DNA from: UBA5314 sp039679855
GTDB taxonomy: Bacteria > Bacillota > Syntrophomonadia > Syntrophomonadales > Syntrophomonadaceae
Reading direction: 5' to 3'
Assembly (NCBI GenBank): GCA_039679855.1
Contig: JBDKUE010000065.1
Span: 14,212 to 78,211 of the forward strand
DNA: 64,000 nucleotides
Made by a program: the position numbers and the translations under genes. A model generated the notes under the pieces. The model was not told where the DNA came from. It saw only the letters and a program-made list of their open reading frames with translations, and made no database searches. Below, one piece after another: positions 1 through 9,704 of this stretch; position 1 is the stretch's first letter, and each line of letters begins with the position of its first letter.

Positions 1-124
1 TCCACCCCTGGCCCGTACCCTTTACTCAAGTACCGATGTTGGAGATATGGTGCCGGAGGAGCTCTTCCAGGCTGTGGCCGAGGTGCTGGCTTTCGTTTAC
101 CGGCAGAAAAAAATTGCGCTATAA
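1..124 (+). CDS. flhB: Flagellar export apparatus protein FlhB, C-terminal end (partial)
   Basis: Only the last 41 codons are in the window; the gene enters from the left edge and stops with TAA at 122-124. The reading frame beginning at base 2 contains PPLARTLY, then VPEELFQAVAEVLAFVY. This is the typical end of FlhB, the membrane protein of the flagellar type III export gate whose C-terminal cytoplasmic domain switches export specificity. The PPLARxLY segment follows the autocleavage site in this family. It lies 19 bases upstream of flhA, its usual partner in the export gate, which supports the call. Confidence 0.85.
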   Translation, partial: PPLARTLYSSTDVGDMVPEELFQAVAEVLAFVYRQKKIAL

Positions 125-143
125 CCCTCAAGGAGGATGAAGG

Positions 144-2207
144 ATGGCAGAAACAGGCGGTATAATTAACAGCCTTCGCCGCTACAGCGATGTGCTGGTT
201 GCCGTAGTGGTGATCTCGGTTGTTATGATGATGATCATTCCGCTACCCGCATCTCTTCTCGACGTTCTGCTGACCTTTAATATAAGTTTTGCCCTAATAA
301 TCCTTCTAGTGGCTATCTTTAACAACAATCCGCTGGATTTTTCGGTATTCCCCTCATTATTGCTGGTTATGACCCTATTTCGCTTGTCGCTCAACGTGGC
401 TTCAACCAAGCTGATTTTGCTAAATGGTGCCGCTGGGCAGGTAATACAGGCCTTTGGACAGTTTGTGGTGGGGGGCAATACGGTTGTGGGGCTAGTTGTC
501 TTTCTGATCTTGGTAGTCATTCAATTTATCGTTATTACCAAGGGCGCCGAAAGGGTATCGGAAGTCGCTGCCCGATTCACTTTGGATGCCATGCCGGGGA
601 AACAGATGGCTATAGACGCAGATCTCAATGCCGGTTTGATCAACGAAGACGGCGCCCGTCAGAGGCGGGAGAACATCCAAAGGGAAGCTGATTTCTACGG
701 GTCTATGGATGGTGCCAGCAAGTTTGTCAAGGGGGATGCCATAGCCGGAATTATCATCATAATAATCAACATTACCGGGGGTTTTATAATAGGGATGATT
801 CAGAGAGGGATGGCTTTGAGCGATGCGGCGCAAACATATACCATTCTGACCGTGGGCGACGGCTTAGTCACCCAAATCCCGGCCTTGCTTATATCAACCG
901 CCACCGGTATTGTAGTAACCAGGAGCGCCTCCAAAGACAGTCTGGGAACCGAATTGGGAAACCAGCTCTTCGGTCATCCCCGGGCTTTAGCTATCGCAGC
1001 GGTTATCCTGGCTGGTTTGGGGACGGTAGGTCTACCCATGCTGCCTATGTACTCTCTGGCCGCCCTGTTCGGTGCACTATTTTTCATAACGCGCCGTACG
1101 GCAAAGGAAGTGGTTGAGGAAGCTCCCGGTGAAGAAATGCAGGAAGCAGAGCAGATTAAGAAGCCGGAAAATGTGGTGGAGTTATTACAGGTAGAAAAGA
1201 TGGAAATGGAATTGGGTTACGGCCTTATCCCCCTGGTCGACACGGATCAGGGCGGTGACCTGCTGGAACGAATCGTAATGATCAGGCGACAATGTGCTGT
1301 AGATATGGGCTTTATTGTACCCCCGATTCGCATTCGTGACAATATGCAGTTAAAGCCCAATTCGTATTTAATCAAAATCAAGGGGATAGAGATCGCTTCT
1401 GGTGAGCTTATCTTGGACAACTACCTGGCGATCGGTCCTGATATCGAAAACGACACCGAGCTTCCCGGGATAGACACCCAGGAACCGGCCTTTAATCTTC
1501 CGGCGCGGTGGGTTAGTACGCGTCATAAAGAGGATGCGGAAGCCAAATCCTATACCATAGTGGATCCTCCTTCAGTACTGGCAACCCACCTGACATCGGT
1601 TATCAAAGCGCATGCCCATGAGCTTTTGGGCCGCCAGGAAGTGCAGAACATATTCAGCTATATGAAAGAACAGAATCCGGCGGTAATCGAAGAGCTGATA
1701 CCGGATTTGCTCAGTTTGGGAGATGCGCAAAGGATCTTGTCCAACCTTTTGCGTGAGCAGATTTCAATCCGGGATATGCTTACCATTCTGGAGACCATGG
1801 CTGACTATGCCCGGGTTACCAAGGATACCGACGTTTTGACCGAGTACGTGAGGCAGGCTTTGCGCCGCCAGATATCCAAACAGTATACCGGTGACTGTGG
1901 AAAGATAACGGTTCTTACCCTGGATCCGAGTTTGGAAGAGCGGTTGCGTGATTCGGTTCAGCAAAGCGATTACGGCTCCTATTTGGCACTTGATCCGGAA
2001 GTTGCCCAGCACGTGATTGACAAGTTAATGTACCATTATGAAGAATTGACCAGGAAAGGAATCACCCCGATTGTGCTCTGCGCTCCGGTCTTGCGTATTT
2101 ACTTCAAGCGTCTGGTGGACCGTTTTATATCCAATCTGGTGGTTTTGTCTTATAACGAAATAGATTCCAGTGCCAATGTAGAAGTAATTGGGATGGTGTC
2201 GGCATGA
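144..2207 (+). CDS. flhA: Flagellar biosynthesis protein FlhA
   Basis: FlhA is the largest export-gate component of the flagellar type III secretion system. It forms a ring in the membrane whose cytoplasmic domain docks chaperone-substrate complexes. The 687-residue length is usual. The first ~320 residues contain about eight hydrophobic membrane segments. Between them lies the FHIPEP-family signature region with DAMPGKQMAIDADL near residue 150. The remaining half is the soluble C-terminal domain. The ATG follows an AAGGAGG ribosome site at about 130-136. The stop overlaps the flhF start (ATGA), indicating translational coupling in the fla/che operon. Confidence 0.97.
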   Translation: MAETGGIINSLRRYSDVLVAVVVISVVMMMIIPLPASLLDVLLTFNISFALIILLVAIFNNNPLDFSVFPSLLLVMTLFRLSLNVASTKLILLNGAAGQVIQAFGQFVVGGNTVVGLVVFLILVVIQFIVITKGAERVSEVAARFTLDAMPGKQMAIDADLNAGLINEDGARQRRENIQREADFYGSMDGASKFVKGDAIAGIIIIIINITGGFIIGMIQRGMALSDAAQTYTILTVGDGLVTQIPALLISTATGIVVTRSASKDSLGTELGNQLFGHPRALAIAAVILAGLGTVGLPMLPMYSLAALFGALFFITRRTAKEVVEEAPGEEMQEAEQIKKPENVVELLQVEKMEMELGYGLIPLVDTDQGGDLLERIVMIRRQCAVDMGFIVPPIRIRDNMQLKPNSYLIKIKGIEIASGELILDNYLAIGPDIENDTELPGIDTQEPAFNLPARWVSTRHKEDAEAKSYTIVDPPSVLATHLTSVIKAHAHELLGRQEVQNIFSYMKEQNPAVIEELIPDLLSLGDAQRILSNLLREQISIRDMLTILETMADYARVTKDTDVLTEYVRQALRRQISKQYTGDCGKITVLTLDPSLEERLRDSVQQSDYGSYLALDPEVAQHVIDKLMYHYEELTRKGITPIVLCAPVLRIYFKRLVDRFISNLVVLSYNEIDSSANVEVIGMVSA

Positions 2208-3364
2208 AGGTAAAGAGTTTTGTAGGGCGCGATTATAAGGAGGCCATGCGCAAGGCCAAACAGGAGATGGGCAATGACGCCATCATCTTGCATACCCGGC
2301 ATGTTAAGAAGCAGGGTATTAGAGGGTTTTTCAGCCATCCCCAGGTGGAAGTCACGGTAGCCATAGACGACACCTTAAGGGTTAACATGGACCGTCTGCG
2401 GGATATGCTGCCCCTGCTGCTGCAGCAGGGGCAGGTGGAACAAGCGGCATCTGCTCCCCAGCCTAGCAATTTAGAAGACTCGCAGCTTATGGAAGAACTG
2501 CAGAAGCTCAAGCAGATCATTGCCGAGATCAAGTCAAAGATGTTTGAAGTGGAAGTGTTAAAAGGGATATCGGATCCGGTGCAGGGCTTTTTTCACACCC
2601 TAGTGGAAAACAATGTGGACAAGGACATTGCGGTTAAAATAGCTACTCAAGTGGAGGCCAGGCTGCCCCGCGACGAAAACCACGATCCGGACTGGGCCTT
2701 GGAAGTGTGCCTGCATTGTATTCAAGATTGCTTTCCTCCTATAACCCCCCTGGCGGACGAAGAACGCAAGGGGCGGCTGGTATTCCTGGTAGGACCGACT
2801 GGTGTGGGAAAGACTACAACTATTGCCAAACTGGCTGCCAATATGACTTTTGTAGAGCATAAAAATGTGGCCCTGGTTACCCTGGATACCTATCGTATAG
2901 CCGCGGTAGAGCAGTTGAAGACTTTTGCCGAAATCATGGACATTGCGATAAACGTGGCCTATACTCCCCATGAGTTGCGGGAGGCGGTTGACCAATTCTC
3001 ATATAATGACTATATCTTTGTAGATACCGCAGGGCGCAGCCCCTACAATTATGAACACCTGGAAGAGCTTCGTCAGTGCGTATCCCTGGTGAGACCCCAG
3101 GAGGTAATTCTGGTTATGAGCCTTACTACACCCAGTTCCGAGCTGATAAATATTCATCAGAAATTCAGCTCCATAGGCATCGATAAAATGATCCTGACCA
3201 AGTTGGATGAAACCCGCACCTATGGGCAGCTTCTGAATCTGGTCTGCGAGGTAAAGAAACCGATCGCCTACATAACCAATGGCCAGAATGTTCCGGATGA
3301 CATAATAGTCCCGGATACTTGGGAGCTAGCCAAAATGCTTCTCAGAAAGGATGAAGCAGAATGA
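2204..3364 (+). CDS. flhF: Flagellar biosynthesis GTPase FlhF
   Basis: SRP-type GTPase that sets flagellar position and number. The 386-residue protein has a basic N-terminal domain, a helical linker rich in Glu/Gln/Lys around residues 85-130, and the NG GTPase domain. The P-loop GPTGVGKTTT is near residue 197. DTAGR and TKLDETRTYG motifs follow, as in Ffh and FtsY. It overlaps flhA by four bases at the start and flhG by four bases at the end, so the three are translationally coupled. FlhF normally works as an antagonistic pair with FlhG, encoded next. Confidence 0.96.
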   Translation: MKVKSFVGRDYKEAMRKAKQEMGNDAIILHTRHVKKQGIRGFFSHPQVEVTVAIDDTLRVNMDRLRDMLPLLLQQGQVEQAASAPQPSNLEDSQLMEELQKLKQIIAEIKSKMFEVEVLKGISDPVQGFFHTLVENNVDKDIAVKIATQVEARLPRDENHDPDWALEVCLHCIQDCFPPITPLADEERKGRLVFLVGPTGVGKTTTIAKLAANMTFVEHKNVALVTLDTYRIAAVEQLKTFAEIMDIAINVAYTPHELREAVDQFSYNDYIFVDTAGRSPYNYEHLEELRQCVSLVRPQEVILVMSLTTPSSELINIHQKFSSIGIDKMILTKLDETRTYGQLLNLVCEVKKPIAYITNGQNVPDDIIVPDTWELAKMLLRKDEAE

Positions 3365-4266
3365 AAGACCAGGCCGAAAAGCTGAGAGAAATGGCGCAGG
3401 GCATAAAACAGCAGATCGAAGAAGAGCTCCGCTATGAAATGCGCAAAACCCGGGTTCTGGTAATTACCAGCGGCAAAGGGGGAGTGGGCAAGAGCACCCT
3501 GGCTTTGAATCTGGCCTTGAACCTTTGCGCCCGGGGAAAAAAGGTTGTATTGATGGATGCCGATCTTGGTCTGGCCAATCTTGACATAATGCTGGGCCTG
3601 GTGCCGCAGTACAACCTCCATCACCTGATTTTGGGTAAAAAGAGCCTGAAGGATATTACCATAACCGGTCCATATGGCCTGACGATCATTCCCGGGGGGT
3701 CGGGAATCAATGAACTGGCCAATCTGGATAATGAAGAATTGAAGAGAATTATCACCGAACTCGGAAAACTGGACGGTCAGTATGACTATATGATTATAGA
3801 CACAGGAGCCGGTATATCGAAAAACGTTATAACTTTTGTTCTGGCGGCCAATGAAGTGCTGGTCATTACCACCCCCGAACCAACCGCTATTACCGATGCA
3901 TATGGCATTGTAAAGAGCATTGCCCGAAAATCTGGCACAATTAATCTTTACCTGGTCGTAAACCGGGTAGCCAGCAACAGTGAAGGAATAATGGTGGCTG
4001 AGAAATTCAAACTGGTCTGTCAGAAGTTCCTGGAACTCAGCATTACTCCCCTGGGCCACATCGTGGACGAGCCGCTGGTGGGAGAAGGAATTCGCCGGCA
4101 GCAGCCTTTTATAACTCTATTTCCGAAAACAGCGGCTTCAACCAATATTAATATCATCGCTGAGCGACTGCTCAGTGACGACCAGAAACAGACTGAAAAC
4201 ACGGATGTACGTTCCGGGGGCATAAGGAACTTCTTTCGTCGGATTGGTGGTATAGTAAAATCTTAG
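3361..4266 (+). CDS. flhG: Flagellum site-determining MinD-like ATPase FlhG
   Basis: ParA/MinD-family ATPase (also called YlxH or FleN) that limits flagellar number and stimulates the FlhF GTPase. The 301-residue protein starts with an amphipathic, charged N-terminal segment (residues 1-28), where the FlhF-activating motif lies in this family. The deviant Walker A box SGKGGVGKST is at residues 37-46. A Walker B-like segment MDADLGLANLDIMLG and the switch sequence IIDTGAG follow. The start ATG overlaps the flhF stop. Confidence 0.95.
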   Translation: MKDQAEKLREMAQGIKQQIEEELRYEMRKTRVLVITSGKGGVGKSTLALNLALNLCARGKKVVLMDADLGLANLDIMLGLVPQYNLHHLILGKKSLKDITITGPYGLTIIPGGSGINELANLDNEELKRIITELGKLDGQYDYMIIDTGAGISKNVITFVLAANEVLVITTPEPTAITDAYGIVKSIARKSGTINLYLVVNRVASNSEGIMVAEKFKLVCQKFLELSITPLGHIVDEPLVGEGIRRQQPFITLFPKTAASTNINIIAERLLSDDQKQTENTDVRSGGIRNFFRRIGGIVKS

Positions 4267-4284
4267 AGAGTCAGGTGGGACCAG

Positions 4285-4935
4285 GTGCGCAGTAAGGGAC
4301 TTAAGATCAATCAATTGATTCATGTAGAAATCGAAGATCAGGAAGGGCATGTGGACAGGCTACCCAGCCGGATTGAAGGTATAAGCGGTAAACACCTTTG
4401 TATAGCCATGCCCACCCGGCACGGGGCACTGGTTCCTCTGAAATTGGGTCAACCTGCAACCATAATAATCAGTGATCGATCTGGTATGCTGAGTGCAACG
4501 ACCAGGGTGTTAGGGCGGCAGCGAGAGCCGATTCCGGTTGTTTTTGTGGAACTTCCTGAAGAGTTTGACAGTATGGCACAGCGTCGGGAGTTTGTTCGGT
4601 TGGAGATATCCTTGCCCGTCTGGTTTAATATAGTCGGTAAAGTACCCGAGGGTGCTTGCGAACCAGGGACTACGATTGATTTAAGTGCCGGTGGGGTGTG
4701 CTTTATAAGCCGTCTTAACCTGGAGGCAGGACAAATGCTTAACCTGTGCTTGAATTTTGGAGATGGTGAATTTTCGTGCAAAGCTCATGTGGTAAGGTGC
4801 AGTAGGGCAGAGGTGGGAAGCTTGAATTATACTGTTGCCGTAAAATTTATTGAAATTACCGATAATTTACGTGACCATATCGTGGGGTTTGTTTTTGCCA
4901 AGCAGCGCGAGTGGATAAAAAAAGGCCTGCTATAA
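4285..4935 (+). CDS. PilZ-domain flagellar brake protein (YcgR family)
   Basis: Cyclic-di-GMP receptor predicted to act on the flagellar motor or chemotaxis. The 216-residue protein has an N-terminal YcgR-type beta-barrel domain (about 1-95) and a C-terminal PilZ domain. Both c-di-GMP binding signatures are visible: RxxxR as R101-E-F-V-R105, and DLSAGG at about residues 132-137. A GTG start is used, with a weak AGGTGGG ribosome site 8-12 bases upstream. It lies between flhG and cheB, where clostridial operons commonly place such a gene. A role linking the second messenger to motility is inferred from family and position. B. subtilis YpfA/MotI is the nearest functional analogue I can name. Confidence 0.88.
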   Translation: MRSKGLKINQLIHVEIEDQEGHVDRLPSRIEGISGKHLCIAMPTRHGALVPLKLGQPATIIISDRSGMLSATTRVLGRQREPIPVVFVELPEEFDSMAQRREFVRLEISLPVWFNIVGKVPEGACEPGTTIDLSAGGVCFISRLNLEAGQMLNLCLNFGDGEFSCKAHVVRCSRAEVGSLNYTVAVKFIEITDNLRDHIVGFVFAKQREWIKKGLL

Positions 4936-4959
4936 AGGCAGTCGTTTTGGGGGGGCGAA

Positions 4960-6042
4960 ATGTCTAAAATCAGGGTTTTGGTAGTTGATGATTCTGCATT
5001 CATGTGCAGAGTAATATCCGACGCCATTAACCAGTCACCGGAGATGGAGGCAGTTGGACGGGCTGGAAATGGGCAGGAAGCCCTGGCCCAGATTTCCAAT
5101 CTGCGGCCAGATGTGGTGACCATGGATGTTGAAATGCCAGCCATGGATGGTTTAACGGCTTTGGAACAGATTATGAAAACCAATCCAGTTCCAGTAATAA
5201 TGGTGAGCAGTCTAACCAAACAGGGAACCGAACAGACTTTAAAGGCCCTGCAACTGGGTGCGGTGGACTTTGTTACCAAACCCAACGCCGGGGTTCCTCA
5301 CAATATGACAGAATTTGGTGAGGAATTAAAAAGAAAAATTCTCGTAGCAGCAGGTGCGAGGAAAAAATTGCAGAATTTGTATAGAAGTGCAGATTTAAAG
5401 TCGACTTTCCGGAAAACATCTGCTGATAAAAAGCCTTTAGATCTGAATGCAGCTTTAAATAAGCTGGTGTTGATTGGAACGTCTACTGGAGGACCCAAAG
5501 CATTGCACCAGGTAATTCCCAACCTGCCAGCTAATCTCGGTGCTGGAGTCCTGGTAGTTCAGCATATGCCGGCCGGTTTTACCAGATCATTGGCCGAACG
5601 TCTTGATGGTGTGTCGCAGCTCAGAGTGAAAGAAGCGGAGCATGGGGAAAAGGTATTGCCGGGATGCGTTTACATAGCCCCCGGCGACTTCCACGTGACG
5701 GTAAATGCCCAGATAAGCCAGGTGGGAAGGAGTCTGCATCTGGCATTGAATCAAGACCCTCCCCGGAGCGGACATCGGCCTTCGGTAGACGTTATGCTGG
5801 AATCGGTGGTAGATCAGTTCTGGTCGCGGATGGTATGTGTAATAATGACCGGAATGGGCAGCGACGGGGCGAAAGGCCTGGCGATGGTTAAAGACCGGGG
5901 AGGTAAAACCATAGCTGAAGAACAATCGACCTGTATCGTATATGGTATGCCGAAGTCAGCTGTCGAAACGGGCAAAGTCGATAAAATTATACCATTACCT
6001 GATATAAGTGCGGAAATAATGAGGCTGCTGCAAGCTTACTGA
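4960..6042 (+). CDS. cheB: Chemotaxis protein-glutamate methylesterase/deamidase CheB
   Basis: Removes methyl groups from, and deamidates, chemoreceptor glutamates/glutamines after phosphorylation by CheA. The N-terminal receiver domain has the acidic pocket (VVDDS, residues 8-12), phospho-acceptor D56 in VVTMDVEMP and the TKP lysine. The C-terminal methylesterase domain has the catalytic Ser near residue 175 (GTSTGG), His in VVQHMPAG and Asp in GMGSDGA. The 360-residue length is normal. The gene follows the PilZ gene by 24 bases and has a GGGGGG-containing ribosome site. No cheR is seen in the window, so the methyltransferase must be encoded elsewhere. Confidence 0.97.
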   Translation: MSKIRVLVVDDSAFMCRVISDAINQSPEMEAVGRAGNGQEALAQISNLRPDVVTMDVEMPAMDGLTALEQIMKTNPVPVIMVSSLTKQGTEQTLKALQLGAVDFVTKPNAGVPHNMTEFGEELKRKILVAAGARKKLQNLYRSADLKSTFRKTSADKKPLDLNAALNKLVLIGTSTGGPKALHQVIPNLPANLGAGVLVVQHMPAGFTRSLAERLDGVSQLRVKEAEHGEKVLPGCVYIAPGDFHVTVNAQISQVGRSLHLALNQDPPRSGHRPSVDVMLESVVDQFWSRMVCVIMTGMGSDGAKGLAMVKDRGGKTIAEEQSTCIVYGMPKSAVETGKVDKIIPLPDISAEIMRLLQAY

Positions 6043-6070
6043 GTATATCGACATGTGGGGGGATTATTGA

Positions 6071-8101
6071 ATGAAAATGGATATGTCGCAGTATCTGGAT
6101 GTATTTCTTGAGGAAAGTAAAGAACACCTGGAAAATCTTAACCAGAAGCTGTTGGAACTGGAGAAGAACCCCGATGACGGCTCAAGCCTCAACGAAATTT
6201 TCCGTTCGGCCCATACCTTAAAAGGAATGTCTTCAACCATGGGCTTTGAGGATCTGGCCGATTTAACTCACCACATGGAAGATATTTTGTCTGATCTCAA
6301 AGAGGGATTGCTGACAGCCAGCCCCTATGTGGTCGATGCTCTATTTAAGTCCTTTGACCGTATTCAGAGCATTGTCGAAAACATTGAAAACGGCCACGGG
6401 GGGGAAAGCGACAACCGCGATTTGATTGAGGTGTTGGACAGTATAAAGTCTGGGCTGGGAGCACAGGAAGCGGCCGCTGTAGCTGAACAGCAATTGGTTT
6501 TAGACAGCCCCCTGCTTCAGGAAGCGGTTTCATCAAGTATTAACGGGATTGAAATAAATGAATATGAGTATTCGATTCTTCAGGTTGCGGAAAACAGTGG
6601 GATGAAAATATACGCCCTGAAGATTGAGATAGACCGGGATTGCCTTATGAAATCAGTAAGGGCCTATATGGTATTCAGAACTCTTGAGGAGGAGGGCGAG
6701 GTTGTCAAAAGCGTTCCTTCGGCTCAAGACATAGACGACGGAAAATTTGACGGAACCTTTACAGTATTACTGGTGGCAAAAAACGGGCTGGACGACACCA
6801 TAAAACGCCTCAACAACATCTCCGAAGTCAGTGTAGCCAGTTGTGACGTCATTGCATTGACTCAACTGGCTCCCCGCGAGACGTCTGCAGCGAAAACGGA
6901 ACCAGAAAACCCTGTGTTGGACCAAGATGCTAAAGACGGTAAAAGAGGAGCTAAAATCAAGCAGACGGTGAGAGTTGATATAGAGCGACTGGATAATTTG
7001 ATGAATCTGGTTGGTGAGCTGGTAATGCATAAGGGCAGGCTTGAGCAGATCGCCGCCAATCGCAAAATTGTTGAACTGAATGAAGCGATGGAACAGATTG
7101 ACCGGATAAGCACCGATTTGCAGTCGGTGGTTATGAAGGTCAGGATGGTGCCGGTCGAACAGGTTTTTAACCGGTTCCCCCGCATGGTCAGGGATCTTTC
7201 CAAAGAGCTTAACAAAGAAATTGACTTCATTATAGAAGGAAAAGAAACCGAACTGGATCGTACGGTAATTGATGAAATAGGCGATCCCTTGATTCACCTG
7301 CTGCGCAATGCCATCGATCACGGCATTGAGCCTACTCCGGAGCGTTTAGTAAAAGGCAAACCGGCCAAGGGAACGGTTCTATTGCGGGCCCGCCACGAAG
7401 GAAACAATGTTTACATTGAAGTGGAGGATGACGGAGGGGGAATCAACACCGAACGGGTCCTGCAGAAAGCTGTAGAAAAGGGCCTTATTGATGCCAAACA
7501 AGCTGAGACGCTGGGATGGGATGACACTATAAGCTTGTTGTTTTATCCAGGCTTCAGTACAGCCAGCACGGTAACCGATGTATCCGGTCGAGGAGTCGGG
7601 CTGGATGTTGTAAAGAGCAAGATTGAAGCCTTAAGCGGCGAAATATTTGTAGAAGCAAGGCCCGGCCTGGGAACTCGTTTTAGAATCAAGCTGCCCTTGA
7701 CCCTGGCTATCATACAGGCTTTGATGATTGCTGTTCAGAACGAGGTCTATGCCATACCCTTGAGTTCGGTTGATGAAACAACTATGATCAGCAGCCATGA
7801 AATAAAGATGATGCAAAAACAAGAAGTAATTCAACTGCGGGGCACAGTCCTGCCTCTGTATCGGCTGACCGGTCTTTTGGGCCTGCCCGACCTGGAACAG
7901 GAAAATGAAAGTATGTATGTAGTCGTTGTCAGAAAGGGTGACCGTCAGATTGGATTAGTGGTGGATACCTTGATTGGCCAGCAGGAGATTGTTATAAAAT
8001 CACTGGGCCGGCTCTTCCTGGGAATACCCGGGATCGCCGGGGCGATCGTGGCCGGGGACGGTAATGTAAGATTGATTCTAGACATTTCGACACTCTTTTA
8101 A
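6071..8101 (+). CDS. cheA: Chemotaxis histidine kinase CheA
   Basis: Central kinase of chemotaxis; it phosphorylates CheY and CheB under receptor control. The 676 residues read in order as an Hpt domain (1-~105) with phospho-acceptor H48 in SAHTLKG, a response-regulator-binding P2 domain (~160-270), a dimerisation domain starting near residue 300, a HATPase domain with HLLRNAIDHGIE (N box) and VSGRGVGLDVV (G box), and a C-terminal CheW-like P5 domain. The acidic hinge and variable linker around 280-297 separate P2 from P3. The stop overlaps the region of the cheW ribosome site. Confidence 0.97.
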   Translation: MKMDMSQYLDVFLEESKEHLENLNQKLLELEKNPDDGSSLNEIFRSAHTLKGMSSTMGFEDLADLTHHMEDILSDLKEGLLTASPYVVDALFKSFDRIQSIVENIENGHGGESDNRDLIEVLDSIKSGLGAQEAAAVAEQQLVLDSPLLQEAVSSSINGIEINEYEYSILQVAENSGMKIYALKIEIDRDCLMKSVRAYMVFRTLEEEGEVVKSVPSAQDIDDGKFDGTFTVLLVAKNGLDDTIKRLNNISEVSVASCDVIALTQLAPRETSAAKTEPENPVLDQDAKDGKRGAKIKQTVRVDIERLDNLMNLVGELVMHKGRLEQIAANRKIVELNEAMEQIDRISTDLQSVVMKVRMVPVEQVFNRFPRMVRDLSKELNKEIDFIIEGKETELDRTVIDEIGDPLIHLLRNAIDHGIEPTPERLVKGKPAKGTVLLRARHEGNNVYIEVEDDGGGINTERVLQKAVEKGLIDAKQAETLGWDDTISLLFYPGFSTASTVTDVSGRGVGLDVVKSKIEALSGEIFVEARPGLGTRFRIKLPLTLAIIQALMIAVQNEVYAIPLSSVDETTMISSHEIKMMQKQEVIQLRGTVLPLYRLTGLLGLPDLEQENESMYVVVVRKGDRQIGLVVDTLIGQQEIVIKSLGRLFLGIPGIAGAIVAGDGNVRLILDISTLF

Positions 8102-8115
8102 TGGAGGCGAGGATA

Positions 8116-8580
8116 ATGGAAAACATAGAAAGTACGCCAATAGAGTCAAGTTATGACGCAAGCCGGGATATTCAAGTTGTCGCCTTTAAATTGGGAAAGG
8201 AAGAATATGCAGTTGATATCCTGCATGTTCAGGAAATCAACCGGCTGCTAAACATCACCCGCGTTCCACGAACTGAAAGGTATATCGAGGGCGTCGTAAA
8301 TCTAAGGGGTAATATAGTGCCGATTATCAATCTGCATATCAAGTACTCCATCCAGTCAGCCGGCGATGAGGAGGATAAACGAATTATCGTTTTTCAGATC
8401 GATGATTTAAAGGTGGGCATTATAGTTGACGAGGTTTCTGAAGTAATAAACATCAAGTCAAAAGACATAGAAGAGACTGGCCGGGTCTATGAATCAGCCA
8501 GTTCTGAACACATTAAGGGAGTAGCCAAAGTTGACAACAGACTAATGATCCTCCTTGATCTCAATAAAATCTTTGATTAA
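8116..8580 (+). CDS. cheW: Chemotaxis coupling protein CheW
   Basis: Scaffold that couples chemoreceptors to CheA. The 154-residue single CheW domain shows QVVAFKLGKEEYAVDI at the start, RTERYIEGVVNLRGNIVPIINL in the middle and GVAKVDNRLMILLDLNKIF at the end. I place the start at ATG 8116 because GGAGG at 8103-8107 lies 8 bases upstream. The in-frame ATG at 8101 overlaps the cheA stop and has no ribosome site. cheW directly follows cheA, so the two are probably co-translated in stoichiometric amounts. Confidence 0.95.
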   Translation: MENIESTPIESSYDASRDIQVVAFKLGKEEYAVDILHVQEINRLLNITRVPRTERYIEGVVNLRGNIVPIINLHIKYSIQSAGDEEDKRIIVFQIDDLKVGIIVDEVSEVINIKSKDIEETGRVYESASSEHIKGVAKVDNRLMILLDLNKIFD

Positions 8581-8598
8581 ATAGGGAGGCAAGCAGCA

Positions 8599-9219
8599 GT
8601 GGATTTTAAGGAATTATCCAATTTGCAGATCGATGCCTTAAAGGAAATTGGCAATATCGGGGCGGGCAATGCCGCCACCGCTCTGGCTCAGATGATTAAC
8701 ACGAAAGTTGACATGAATGTTCCGCAAATCAACATATTGGCTTTTGGTGATGTTCCTGAACTGGTTGGTGGGGCAGATAATTACGCTGTAGGGATCTATT
8801 TAAATGTTACCGGAAAAGCGGCCACCAATATTTTATTTTTGATGGAAGTCGAAAAGGCTTGCTTGCTGGTTGATATGTTGATGGGAAGAAGCCCGGGGAG
8901 CACCCAGCCGGAGAACCTGAACGAGCTTGAAATATCGGCTATGATGGAGGTGGGCAACATAATATCTGCCACCTACCTCAATGCATTGTCCATGTTTACC
9001 CAGTTGAGCTTCACGCCCTCCGTGCCGGCTCTGGCCATTGACATGGCCGGTGCCATTCTGGGGGCTATCCTGGCTGAATACGGGCAGGTGGGTGACAGTG
9101 TTTTGCTCCTGGACACCCTGTTTAAAAAGGACGACCAGGATGTTGTGGGCCATTTCTTCTTACTTCCTGAACCGGGAGCTCTTGATACAATTCTTTCCGC
9201 ACTTGGGGTGAGCGTTTAA
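8599..9219 (+). CDS. cheC: CheY-P phosphatase CheC
   Basis: CheC/FliY-family phosphatase that dephosphorylates CheY-P and binds CheD in the adaptation circuit of Gram-positive bacteria. Both active-site helices are visible: LKEIGNIGAGNAATAL near residue 15 and MMEVGNIISATYLNAL near residue 115, each with the E-x2-N signature, as in full CheC. The 206-residue length is usual. Translation starts with GTG after GGGAGG. The stop overlaps the cheD ATG (TAATG), a common coupling since CheC and CheD form a complex. Confidence 0.95.
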   Translation: MDFKELSNLQIDALKEIGNIGAGNAATALAQMINTKVDMNVPQINILAFGDVPELVGGADNYAVGIYLNVTGKAATNILFLMEVEKACLLVDMLMGRSPGSTQPENLNELEISAMMEVGNIISATYLNALSMFTQLSFTPSVPALAIDMAGAILGAILAEYGQVGDSVLLLDTLFKKDDQDVVGHFFLLPEPGALDTILSALGVSV

Positions 9220-9704
9220 TGAGTAGGATAATCCAGGTGGGCATGGCCGATATGAAAATAGCACATTCTCCCGACAAACTGATGACTCCGGGTTTAGGCT
9301 CCTGCATTGGCATCTGCCTATATGATCCCGGTAAGAAACTGGCCAGCATGGCACACATAATGCTGCCTTCCAGTCTGCAGGCCAAAAATGCCGTAAACCG
9401 GGCTAAATTTGCTGATACGGCTATTGAAATGTCTCTAGAGGAATTGGATAAAACCGGCGCTTCCCGGTCACGATTGGTGGCCAAAATTGCCGGGGGAGCG
9501 CAGATGTTTAAATTTTCAGGTGACAGCGATATTATGAAGATAGGTTCTCGTAATTCGGCGGCAGTGGAAGAACAGCTTAACAGGCTGCGTATTCGATTAG
9601 TGGCCAATGATACCGGCGGAAATTACGGGCGCACTATAACTTTTAATCCCGAAAATGGGGAGCTATTGATTAAAACCATCGGGTATGGGGAGAGAATTAT
9701 TTGA
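9219..9704 (+). CDS. cheD: Chemoreceptor glutamine deamidase CheD
   Basis: Deamidates selected glutamines in chemoreceptors and stimulates CheC. The catalytic Cys is in GLGSCIG (about residue 31) and the His in MAHIMLP (about residue 47), matching the Cys-His dyad of the family. The 161-residue length is typical. The start ATG overlaps the cheC stop, and the TGA overlaps the sigma-factor start codon, so cheC-cheD-sigD form a coupled string, as in B. subtilis. Confidence 0.95.
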   Translation: MSRIIQVGMADMKIAHSPDKLMTPGLGSCIGICLYDPGKKLASMAHIMLPSSLQAKNAVNRAKFADTAIEMSLEELDKTGASRSRLVAKIAGGAQMFKFSGDSDIMKIGSRNSAAVEEQLNRLRIRLVANDTGGNYGRTITFNPENGELLIKTIGYGERII